Assembly (NCBI RefSeq): GCF_016107555.1
Contig: NZ_JABASU010000003.1
Location: forward strand, 62,001-126,000
Direction of reading: 5' to 3'
DNA from: Psychrobacter celer
Lineage (GTDB): Bacteria > Pseudomonadota > Gammaproteobacteria > Pseudomonadales > Moraxellaceae
DNA: 64,000 nt
The notes beneath the pieces are model-generated. The model did not search any database and was not told where the DNA came from. It saw nothing but the letters and a program-made list of their open reading frames with translations. The stretch's first letter is position 1. Each line of letters opens with the position of its first letter. This document shows, one piece after another, positions 56,747 through 64,000 of the stretch. A program made the translations under genes and the position numbers.

Positions 56747-56962
56747 TTAGTACATACGAGTGGTACGAATGGTTTCGCGTTGCAATTTTTTCTTATAACG
56801 CTTTACAGCAGCGGCTTTTTTGCGCTTGCGTACTTGCGTTGGTTTTTCATAAAACTCACGCTTACGTACGTCTGATAGTACACCGGCTTTTTCACAAGCA
56901 CGTTTGAAACGACGGATAGCGATGTCAACTGGTTCGTTTTCTTTAACCTTAACTGCAGGCAT
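56747..56962 (-). CDS. rpsU: 30S ribosomal protein S21
   Basis: A 71-residue basic protein, [25 protein letters not shown], with the Lys/Arg-rich tail [17 protein letters not shown]. It is needed for base pairing of the 16S 3' end with mRNA. It has its own terminator and lies opposite the tsaD side of the cluster, the widely conserved rpsU-tsaD arrangement. An AGGAG-like site precedes the ATG. Confidence 0.97.
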
Positions 56963-57405
56963 GAAGACTCCTTGATTAGGATGAGATATAAGGGCATTAG
57001 TTTGGCTGTATAGTAGTATTTAGCCGTAATATCTCAAGATTACCGGCATCAGCTCAAACTAGGACAATTTTGTGCTAGAGCACAAGGGCGAGTATTCTAA
57101 TAAAAAATAGCAATAAAGTCAATGGTTTTTGCTGATTAATTCATAATTATCATTAAGTTGCGCCCTTTTTATCCACTGGTACAGTATGGCGGCGTCATGA
57201 ATACCAAACAAAAGCGAATAATGTTTGATAAGGTGTGATTGGTCAGTGCAAGGTGAGATGGACTATATGCATCAGTAGAGCCGCTTTTGGCAAGTGTGGC
57301 CATCAAGAAAAAACCCTACTGTCTATAACGGTTTGGGTAGAGTTTATGCTATGATTATTTGCATCATATCAATCGTTTTATGTGCACTTTATTGAGGATG
57401 TTGCA
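56963..57405. other. rpsU upstream intergenic region
   Basis: About 440 AT-rich bases with promoters for rpsU (minus) and the lipoprotein gene (plus). No repeat or RNA is recognised. Confidence 0.45.
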
Positions 57406-57774
57406 ATGAAAAAATCAGTACTAAATACAGCGCTAAGCACCGCATTTGTCGTCGCTTTAGGCTTTGGTATCAGCGCGTGTAGTGGCGACAAAGAAGGCGA
57501 GTCGCATCAAGTGTTGGCCAAAGACCGTGTCGATGAGGCCTCTGAGCTTGCGCGTAGCAACGCTCCTGCCGCTGAACAGATGGATTTCCCCGAGTCAGCG
57601 CCGACGACGACAGAAAGCACTGATGCCGAAAGTACTGATGCCGAAAGCACAGACACCCAAGGTGAGGCGACAGATGCTGGCACCACTGAGGCCGCTGCTA
57701 CCGATAGCGCAGCTGACATGCCAGCTAATGATGCGGAAGCAGACGCCGATGCTGAGCCTGCGACCAACGAATAA
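57406..57774 (+). CDS. small acidic lipoprotein of low complexity
   Basis: A 122-residue predicted lipoprotein: signal MKKSVLNTALSTAFVVALGFG, lipobox ISAC, then a mature part rich in Ala, Asp, Glu, Ser and Thr, with a short internal repeat of ESTDA (three times, about 70-85). It is probably disordered and anchored at the outer membrane. GAGGA lies upstream of the ATG. The function is unknown; the next gene encodes a related-looking lipoprotein with a cytochrome domain. Confidence 0.8.
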   Translation: MKKSVLNTALSTAFVVALGFGISACSGDKEGESHQVLAKDRVDEASELARSNAPAAEQMDFPESAPTTTESTDAESTDAESTDTQGEATDAGTTEAAATDSAADMPANDAEADADAEPATNE

Positions 57775-57854
57775 CGCTCTTTTGATGGTCTATCAGTGTA
57801 TGCGCTGTCGTCGGCAGCCATCGACATACAATAGCAAATAGAGGTGTGATCACG

Positions 57855-58376
57855 ATGAACAAACCACAGCGTATAAATACATTGACCGTATCGGCCATCA
57901 GCATCAGTGCATTGTTGATGCTAAGCGCTTGTAGTGATAATAATACTGCCGAGCCGCCCGCTGACGCGTCTGCCGAAACGAGCACGGTAGTAGAGGAGGC
58001 ACCTGCCGCCGCGCCTGAAGCGCCTGAACCGCAGACGTCTGAGCCAGCTGTGCCGGCAGAAGCGCCAGCAACGACGACAGCTGAACCGGCCGAAGCAGTC
58101 GAGCCACCAACCCCAGATGAGCCTGAAGTGTTGGCAGCTGATGCAGGGGCGAAGCTATACGAGTCCAACTGTAAAGTCTGCCACGAAGCAGGTCTGCTCG
58201 ATGCACCAAAATACGGTGATAAAGCAGCGTGGGCGCCGCGTCTTGCTAAGGGTATAGAGACGCTACATATGCACTCAGCGCAGGGCTTTAACAAGATGCC
58301 CGCGCAGGCGACTGACAAAGTAAGCGAAGCGGAGGTCTATGCAGCGGTCGATTATATGGTAGCTGCCGTGAGCTGA
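57855..58376 (+). CDS. cytochrome c5-type lipoprotein
   Basis: A 173-residue protein with a signal peptide and lipobox LSAC, an acidic Ala/Pro/Glu-rich linker (about 25-98) and a C-terminal monohaem cytochrome c domain. The haem is bound by CKVCH (about 108) and a distal methionine in FNKMPAQ (about 148). The motif GAKLYESNCKVCHEAG and the C-terminal EVYAAVDYMV are as in c5 cytochromes. It is probably a membrane-anchored periplasmic electron carrier. The ATG at 57855 has GAGGTG upstream, nine bases after an alternative GTG. Confidence 0.85.
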   Translation: MNKPQRINTLTVSAISISALLMLSACSDNNTAEPPADASAETSTVVEEAPAAAPEAPEPQTSEPAVPAEAPATTTAEPAEAVEPPTPDEPEVLAADAGAKLYESNCKVCHEAGLLDAPKYGDKAAWAPRLAKGIETLHMHSAQGFNKMPAQATDKVSEAEVYAAVDYMVAAVS

Positions 58377-58527
58377 TTTAGGCGATATGAGCCATTGAAA
58401 TTTGCTAAACTGGCCGTCATTGTGACAGACAATGGCGGTTTTTTTGTGCAAGTGCTTAGATAGAGAGTCGCAGATAAAAGCGTGGTCAAAACCAACACGC
58501 AGACCAAGGTATGATAAAGGCAAAAAT

Positions 58528-59577
58528 ATGAAGGTATTGGGTTTAGAAACGTCTTGTGATGAGACGGGGCTGGCGATCTTTGATAGCGAGCAGATTAACA
58601 GCGCTAATAAGGGCCTAGTTGGGCAAGTGCTATACTCACAAATTGAGCTGCATGCTGTCTATGGCGGCGTGGTGCCTGAGCTGGCGAGTCGCGATCATAT
58701 TCGTAAGCTCGTACCGCTACTCGATGAGCTGCTCGCGCAGTGTGATATGAGTAAAAACGACATTGATGCTATCGCCTATACCAAAGGCCCAGGCCTTATC
58801 GGTGCGCTGATGACGGGCGCGCTGTTTGGTCGTAGCTTGGCATACGGCTTGGATATCCCTGCGATTGGGGTTCATCATATGGAAGGTCACTTACTTGCAC
58901 CGTTGATGGGTGCCAATCCACCAGCGTTTCCATTTGTCTCGCTACTGGTATCTGGCGGGCACACGCAGCTGATCGCCGCACAGGGTATCGGACAATATGA
59001 AATCCTAGGTGAGTCGATCGACGATGCCGCGGGTGAGTGCTTTGATAAAGCCGCTAAAATGCTAGGCCTGCCATACCCCGGTGGCCCTAATATTGCCAAG
59101 CTTGCTGGGACCGGTAATCCAAACGCCTATGAGCTGCCGCGGCCGATGCTGCATCGTGGACTGGATTTTTCTTTTAGCGGTATGAAAACAGCGGTGCATA
59201 ATCTTATCAAAGACACTGCTGGCTCTGACAGTGACCCACAAGTGCGCGCCGATATTGCCGCCAGCTTTCAACATGCCATGGTCGATACGCTGGTGAAGAA
59301 ATGCGTTAAAGCGCTCAAACAAGCAGGCATGAGTCGCTTAGTAATCGCGGGCGGTGTCAGCGCCAATATGCACTTGCGTGAGACCTTAGAAGCTGAATTG
59401 GCTAAAATAAATGCGACCGTCCATTATGCGCCGCCTGCGTTATGTACTGACAATGGCGCAATGATCGCTTATGCTGGCTTTGAGCGCCTACAAGCGGGGC
59501 AGGCTGATGATCTAGCCGTCAGCTGCGTACCGCGTTGGCCGTTGACAGAATTACCAGCACTGTTACCTGCGGTGTAA
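58528..59577 (+). CDS. tsaD: tRNA N6-threonylcarbamoyladenosine transferase subunit TsaD
   Basis: Transfers the threonylcarbamoyl group to A37 of ANN-decoding tRNAs, with TsaB and TsaE. The 349-residue protein starts [19 protein letters not shown], has metal-binding histidines in [13 protein letters not shown] (about 111-123) and the ASKHA motifs [12 protein letters not shown] (about 133) and [11 protein letters not shown] (about 278). The ATG at 58528 is preceded by AAAGGC; the longer frame upstream is rejected. Confidence 0.97.
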   Translation: MKVLGLETSCDETGLAIFDSEQINSANKGLVGQVLYSQIELHAVYGGVVPELASRDHIRKLVPLLDELLAQCDMSKNDIDAIAYTKGPGLIGALMTGALFGRSLAYGLDIPAIGVHHMEGHLLAPLMGANPPAFPFVSLLVSGGHTQLIAAQGIGQYEILGESIDDAAGECFDKAAKMLGLPYPGGPNIAKLAGTGNPNAYELPRPMLHRGLDFSFSGMKTAVHNLIKDTAGSDSDPQVRADIAASFQHAMVDTLVKKCVKALKQAGMSRLVIAGGVSANMHLRETLEAELAKINATVHYAPPALCTDNGAMIAYAGFERLQAGQADDLAVSCVPRWPLTELPALLPAV

Positions 59578-59627
59578 TGTCTAGCAAGCATATAAAGTGT
59601 AAAAGCCATACAAAGGAAGGATAATCT

Positions 59628-59999
59628 ATGCAGTGGCTAGCAATAGGCTTAGGAGCAGCATTAGGCGCGTGTTTACGTGGCTATTTAGCGCGCTTTAATC
59701 CACTGCATCACTGGATACCGCTTGGTACGCTTGGCGCAAATGTCTTGGGCGGCCTGCTGATTGGCCTTGCGCTCGTCTGGTTTGAGCGTATGGGTAGCAA
59801 CTTATCTGATCATGTGCGTGTGTTTGTGATTACCGGATTTTTGGGCGGGCTGACGACCTTTAGCACCTTTAGCGCTGAGGTGTTTGGCTTTATCCATGAT
59901 GGACGGCTGTTGGCAGGTTTGGCGTTGATCGGTCTGCACGTTGGGCTGACACTGCTGGCGACTGCGATTGGCTTTTATTTCTTTAAGTGCGTACTTTGA
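59628..59999 (+). CDS. crcB: fluoride efflux channel CrcB/Fluc
   Basis: A 123-residue, four-helix protein that forms dual-topology dimers exporting F-. It has the motifs [14 protein letters not shown] (about 8-21), [15 protein letters not shown] (about 33-47) and [15 protein letters not shown] (about 70-84) with the pore-lining Asn and Phe/Thr residues. AAGGAAGGA precedes the ATG. I see no fluoride riboswitch in the 50 bases upstream. Confidence 0.93.
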   Translation: MQWLAIGLGAALGACLRGYLARFNPLHHWIPLGTLGANVLGGLLIGLALVWFERMGSNLSDHVRVFVITGFLGGLTTFSTFSAEVFGFIHDGRLLAGLALIGLHVGLTLLATAIGFYFFKCVL

Positions 60000-60227
60000 G
60001 CTTGTATCGATATCACTTGCTTAATGAGTCTGATTTAAGTGGTTACCGAAATACAGTCTGTTTTAAATGGTCTGTTAATGAGTCTAGAGGGCATAATGAC
60101 TGGTTCCGCTGGGGTATACCCATATCGATCATTGCTGAAAAATATAGTGCAGCCAATGCTTTGCTCTTGTGAAAAAAACGAATATTTGTTTATAAGATAA
60201 TTATTACTATATTTAAAAGGATACAAA

Positions 60228-60992
60228 ATGAACCAGTCTTATAGAGTAAGACTTTTAAATATAATGATAGGATTGTTTGCTACATCAGGGTTAATAGCTT
60301 GTGCAAATGATATAACAGAGGGTATGGCTCATAGCCAAAATAAATCCCATTCAGCCGTTGGTGAAGACGTTAACTCAATTAGTAAAGCTGATGAAAGCGC
60401 TATAGCAAAAGGTCAATACCCTGTTGCATCAGTGCTGATTAAATTAATGGAAGACATGGACCTTACCTTTGTCTCCGTAGATCCGGAGGATGCTCATGAG
60501 CTGCGACTTAAAACAGTGAAAACGGGAGATACTGAGCTCGACGGCAAAACGGCTAAATATGCTCAGGTTCAAAATATTTACAAATTAGGTGACGCACCGA
60601 ATATTTATTTTCCAAAGCAGTATTATTATTCCTTAAATCCTCTACAGCTATACTTATACGTTGTGAACGAAGACCTTGACGTACAAACCATGGTAGGCCA
60701 ATCTATTCCAGTGCCGAAATATGCAAAGGTTGGCACATCGCAAAATCACATCCCAAAAGCCACTTACAATAATATTTTTGATAATATCAAATCATCATGG
60801 TCATTAAGCAAAGCCACGTCCAATACGGCTTGGTTGTGCGATACCTTTGAATATTCGGACCAGTCATCAGGAGCAGATGCTTTTTTAAAGGCTTGTTATG
60901 AGATTAATCAAGCAGGTGACATCTTAGATGGCAAGATAAATATGCCCTCTATGTTAGAGGCTAAGAATATAGACCTGATCTTAAAGAAGTAG
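60228..60992 (+). CDS. lipoprotein of unknown function
   Basis: A 254-residue predicted lipoprotein with lipobox LIAC, a polar linker and a domain rich in Tyr and Asn (KYAQVQNIYKLGDAPNIYFPKQYYYSLNPLQLYLYVVNE, about 105-145). AAAGGA precedes the ATG. It is AT-rich with AT-ending codons, unlike tsaD and crcB next to it, which suggests acquisition. No family is recognised. Confidence 0.7.
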   Translation: MNQSYRVRLLNIMIGLFATSGLIACANDITEGMAHSQNKSHSAVGEDVNSISKADESAIAKGQYPVASVLIKLMEDMDLTFVSVDPEDAHELRLKTVKTGDTELDGKTAKYAQVQNIYKLGDAPNIYFPKQYYYSLNPLQLYLYVVNEDLDVQTMVGQSIPVPKYAKVGTSQNHIPKATYNNIFDNIKSSWSLSKATSNTAWLCDTFEYSDQSSGADAFLKACYEINQAGDILDGKINMPSMLEAKNIDLILKK

Positions 60993-61081
60993 ACAGATTA
61001 ACTTGGCGCTATTAAAGGGCTGCTGGTTTTAACTCGACCTATGCTGTAGAGCATCCCATACACCTTATAAAGTCTGATGCT

Positions 61082-61531
61082 TTAATTTTTTACTGAATAT
61101 AACGGCCTAAGTTTTTTATCTAAATAGTAATAGCAAGCAGCACACATCGCACCGCTGACGGCGATAATGACCACTATCAAAATAGACTCTACGCTTTTAT
61201 GGTCAAATAGAAGTGGTATGAGTCCGTAAATAAAACCACTGATTATCACCACCAATAAGCTAAGCTTCTTCGTTTTTTCCAAAATAATCAGATATAAGAA
61301 AAATACGAGGTAAGCCAATAAATAATAAACGTAAAAAGTAAATATGTTGCCTACTAATATTATTATCGAGACTCTTATATTCTCTAATAATGTAGCATGA
61401 CCCCAAAACATAGTATCAAAAGTTGATATCGAGTACACCAACACCAAAAAAACCGCACCAACCAAGGGCGGTAAGAAGAACTTTGATAACCAAATCAGTA
61501 TGAATTTTAAGATTTTATTTTTAGTTTGCAA
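61082..61531 (-). CDS. small membrane protein of unknown function
   Basis: A 149-residue protein with four hydrophobic helices (about 10-30, 50-80, 90-110 and 115-135) and a Lys/Arg-rich end. It is AT-rich, like the convergent lipoprotein gene. No family is recognised; translation is likely but not certain. Confidence 0.55.
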   Translation of the reverse strand: MQTKNKILKFILIWLSKFFLPPLVGAVFLVLVYSISTFDTMFWGHATLLENIRVSIIILVGNIFTFYVYYLLAYLVFFLYLIILEKTKKLSLLVVIISGFIYGLIPLLFDHKSVESILIVVIIAVSGAMCAACYYYLDKKLRPLYSVKN

Positions 61532-61855
61532 GAATATTTATTCCTAATTATGGCTTGACGTTAAACGCTTAGAAGCTGATAACATATTGATATATAGTTA
61601 AGTCTTTGCAACAAGAAAGCTGTAATAACTTTAGGGATCTAAATCAAAATTAAGTCCGTTTGACCTCAAAAAATTAATATGATGTATACCGTGAAGTACA
61701 CTACGGTTATTTAAACAACCCAAACTATTGCTATCATTAACCTACAGCTAAAGATTCAAGTCCTCACTAGGGAACCATTATTTACCATAACATTCATTAC
61801 GATATGAAAAGGTGAATAATATTTCATCACTATAAAAAAGTAATTAGTAATGAAA
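61532..61855. other. intergenic region without a recognised feature
   Basis: 324 AT-rich bases between the small membrane protein and metR; I see no gene, repeat or RNA. Confidence 0.5.
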
Positions 61856-62746
61856 CTACAACGGCTTAACAATCCCATCAAGTAAACTCGCAAACCCCTG
61901 CATATACGCCATATCTTGGTTCGCCGTGCGCGTTGCGGCATAAAGCTGACAATACACGCCATTGCCTAACGGACGGGAGACCACCCAGCCTTTTTTCTCG
62001 TATTCTGCCACCACCCAATCGGGGAGAGCCGCAACGCCTCGCTCACTGGCGACTAGCTGTATCAGCATTGCTGTCAGCTCTGTGGTACGGACATTTTTGA
62101 AGCTCACATCGCTTGGCGTCATAAAATTAGCAATAATATCGAGGCGTTTGGCTTCCACCGGATAAGCGATCAAGGTTTCATCGATTAAGTCATGAGGCGC
62201 GATAAAGTCTTGCGCCGCCAAGTCATGCGTGGGCGATAGTACCAAACGGCTCTCATACTCAAATAACGGCTGATAGCTAATACCGTCTATTGGTAAGTCA
62301 CTGGTGGTAATGAGCAAGTCGATATCGCCTTCCATCAGCAGATGATGCGGCTCAGGCTCAAAGCCCGTGGCAAAATCCAACTCAACATCCGACCACTCGC
62401 GGCGATAGTGATTGAGTATCGGCATGAGCCAATCAAAACAGCTATGACATTCAGACGCTAAGCGCAGGCGACCGGCTTGCCCATGGGCAAGGCGCTTTAG
62501 GTTGGATTTGGTGCGGGTGACTTGCGGTAGGATGCTGTCGGCCAGTGCCAGCACTATCTTGCCTGCTGGGGTAAAGCTCAGCGGGCGCGTGCGGCGATTG
62601 ACGAGGCTGACATCATAATAGTTTTCCAGCTCTTTTAGCTGATGCGAGACGGCAGAGGCGGTAACATGCAGCTCATCGGCGGCCGCAGCCAGCGAGCCAT
62701 GCGCGCGCAGTGCCGTCAGTGTATTGAGATGACGAAGCTCTAACAT
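61856..62746 (-). CDS. metR: LysR-type regulator of methionine genes, MetR-like
   Basis: A 296-residue LysR-type regulator. The N-terminal helix-turn-helix is at about 15-40 (GSLAAAADELHVTASAVSHQLKELE) and the effector domain follows, with LASECHSCFDWLMPIL (about 97-112) and DIDLLITTSDLPIDGISYQPLFEYE (about 140-164), both typical of MetR, which senses homocysteine and activates metE and metH. No met gene is adjacent, so its targets are elsewhere. Confidence 0.87.
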   Translation of the reverse strand: MLELRHLNTLTALRAHGSLAAAADELHVTASAVSHQLKELENYYDVSLVNRRTRPLSFTPAGKIVLALADSILPQVTRTKSNLKRLAHGQAGRLRLASECHSCFDWLMPILNHYRREWSDVELDFATGFEPEPHHLLMEGDIDLLITTSDLPIDGISYQPLFEYESRLVLSPTHDLAAQDFIAPHDLIDETLIAYPVEAKRLDIIANFMTPSDVSFKNVRTTELTAMLIQLVASERGVAALPDWVVAEYEKKGWVVSRPLGNGVYCQLYAATRTANQDMAYMQGFASLLDGIVKPL

Positions 62747-62853
62747 AAGATAACCTAAGCACTTGGGTGAGAAAAATTCATTATAAACAATCTATCGGTG
62801 AATTCCACTCAAATATTTTTATCAAGTGCCTGTCATTAGCCAGCCTCCAACGT

Positions 62854-63654
62854 CTAGCGTCGTCGTAATAATAACTGTGAGATGACGACCAGTACCAAAG
62901 AGGCCGCCAGTAGCAACGTGCCGATGGCGTTGACCTCAGGTTTGAGGCCGACGCGTACCATCGAATAAATCCGCAGCGGCAAAATCTCATAGCTAGGCCC
63001 CGTGACAAAGGTCGAGACCACCACATCATCGAGTGATAAAGTAAAGGCAAGCAACCAACCGGCCATTACCGCAGGCATAATCACCGGAATCAGTACCGTA
63101 CGTATCATCGTCGACTCAGATGCGCCCAAATCGCGCGCTGCTTCCATCAAGCGCTCATCCAAGCTGCTTAGGCGTGCAAACACAGTAATGACCACAAAGG
63201 GCAAGCAAAAGGTAATATGAGCAAGCAGTAGCGAGACAAAGCCTAACTGCAGACCAATTAATAAAAATAAGGCCAAGAGTGAAATCGCTAGGACAATCTC
63301 AGGTGACATCATCAGCACAAATAGCAGCCCGTTTAACAAGCCTTTGCCGCGAAAGTCGTAACGATGTAGGGCAAGGGCGGTGAGCGTACCGATTAGGGTT
63401 GAGACGGTGGCAGCGACCAAACCCAAGACGATAGAATGCCAAAATGCATCGAGCATCGCTTGGTTGTTGAATAGCGACTCGTACCATTTGAGGCTAAAGC
63501 CGCCCCAGTTGTAGCCGATTTTTGATTTATTAAATGACATCACCACCAAGACGATGATGGGCAGATATAGCAAAGCATAAATCAGGCCAAGATAGCCTTT
63601 GGCCGCGATACTGCCGAGGCTTGGCGGTTTGATGTGGCGTTGGTTATCAGGCAT
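62854..63654 (-). CDS. potI: putrescine/spermidine ABC transporter permease PotI
   Basis: A 266-residue permease with six hydrophobic helices and the EAA-type loop EAARDLGASESTMIRTVLIPVIMPAVMAG (about 177-205). The segment KSKIGYNWGGFSLKWYESLF (about 43-62) is typical of PotC/PotI. Its ATG overlaps the stop of the upstream permease by one base (TAATG), so translation is coupled. With PotF, PotG and PotH it imports polyamines. Confidence 0.9.
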   Translation of the reverse strand: MPDNQRHIKPPSLGSIAAKGYLGLIYALLYLPIIVLVVMSFNKSKIGYNWGGFSLKWYESLFNNQAMLDAFWHSIVLGLVAATVSTLIGTLTALALHRYDFRGKGLLNGLLFVLMMSPEIVLAISLLALFLLIGLQLGFVSLLLAHITFCLPFVVITVFARLSSLDERLMEAARDLGASESTMIRTVLIPVIMPAVMAGWLLAFTLSLDDVVVSTFVTGPSYEILPLRIYSMVRVGLKPEVNAIGTLLLAASLVLVVISQLLLRRR

Positions 63655-64000
63655 TAGGCCACCTCATTAAAATCAGTCTTACCAATGCGGCGGCTACTGG
63701 CACGATAAGCCAGCAATAGCACGGCCATCGCCAGTGTCAATAGCACGCTTGCTGCCGCCCCAAAGGGCCAATCACGCGCGTCCAAAAACTGGTTTTTGAT
63801 GATATTGCCAACGAGTAGGTTACGCGAGCCGCCCAGCACGTCTGCCACATAAAACATCCCCATCGCAGGCAGCAGCACCAAGAGCACGCCTGAGATAATC
63901 CCAGGCGTGGTCAGTGGCAGCACCACGTGCCAAAAAGTCTGGGTTTTCGACGCACCCAAATCTTGCGAGGCCAGCAGCATATCATGACGCAAATCGGTAA
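63654..64000 (-). CDS. potH: putrescine/spermidine ABC transporter permease PotH (3' part)
   Basis: Only the C-terminal part of about 115 residues lies in the window; the gene continues past 64000. It shows the EAA-loop remnant ASQDLGASKTQTFWHVVLPLTTPGIISG and the final two helices, as in PotB/PotH. The overlap with potI indicates an operon. Confidence 0.88.
   Translation of the reverse strand, partial: TDLRHDMLLASQDLGASKTQTFWHVVLPLTTPGIISGVLLVLLPAMGMFYVADVLGGSRNLLVGNIIKNQFLDARDWPFGAAASVLLTLAMAVLLLAYRASSRRIGKTDFNEVA

Noticed and set aside
59578-59627. Possible fluoride riboswitch before crcB.
   Set aside because: Only 50 bases separate the genes and no conserved riboswitch core is visible.
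59987-60172. A 61-residue plus-strand frame after crcB.
   Set aside because: It overlaps the crcB stop, has no ribosome site and no protein-like character.

Overview
The window looks like a chromosomal segment of a Psychrobacter-like bacterium (Moraxellaceae, Gammaproteobacteria). This is inferred from gene content and protein style, not from a database search: an lptM-lysA-dapF-xerC cluster, rpoN-hpf, rpsU/yqeY divergent from tsaD, a trpR/trpB divergent pair, ackA-pta, and several core proteins carrying acidic or Ala/Thr/Ser-rich insertions (HemA, NadD, RpoN). Almost everything is ordinary chromosomal housekeeping and metabolism. I see no phage, plasmid, CRISPR, rRNA, tRNA, toxin-antitoxin or defence cluster.

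Layout. 0-6.4 kb: a TPR protein divergent from hemA, a class V aminotransferase, and a split YeeE/YedE transporter pair. 6.4-12.5 kb: an acyl-CoA synthetase, a FadH-type dienoyl-CoA reductase, a decayed beta-lactamase-like gene and lipoate ligase. 12.7-17.6 kb: small hypothetical proteins, trpR and trpB, an EamA exporter and a lipoprotein broken by a frameshift. 18-27.6 kb: an old yellow enzyme, a DUF2135-type lipoprotein, pirin, a BaiN-like flavoprotein, acetyl-CoA synthetase and a renalase-like flavoprotein. 27.7-36.8 kb: MgtC, pgsA, a flavin-binding stress protein, purL, an AmiD-type amidase and a MOSC protein. 37-42.2 kb: rsfS, nadD, pta and ackA. 43-53.8 kb: lptM-lysA-dapF-xerC, a nitrilase-family amidase, rpoN-hpf, thiS, a DUF423 protein, rpoH and a TusA-like protein. 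54.2-60 kb: a BepA-type protease, yqeY, rpsU, two lipoproteins (one a cytochrome c), tsaD and crcB. 60-64 kb: two unknown membrane-associated proteins, metR, potI and the 3' part of potH.

Acetate metabolism is represented twice: Acs for scavenging and AckA-Pta for reversible conversion. Fatty-acid use is served by the acyl-CoA synthetase and FadH. Two alternative sigma factors (RpoN, RpoH) and two ribosome-hibernation or silencing factors (HPF, RsfS) lie in the window.

The structure not explained by genes is mostly repetitive. One family of 172-bp elements has 14-bp terminal inverted repeats starting AGGGCGTGTCC: three full copies and one degraded copy. A second family of about 143-150 bp has TATAGT-type inverted ends: three long copies, one 77-bp internally deleted copy in the hemA leader and one solo end. 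Neither encodes a protein, and both look like MITEs (non-autonomous elements). Other items of note are a candidate minus-strand small RNA between mgtC and pgsA, with a strong terminator, an anti-Shine-Dalgarno loop and an AACAACAACAA motif, and a long imperfect hairpin downstream of fadH.
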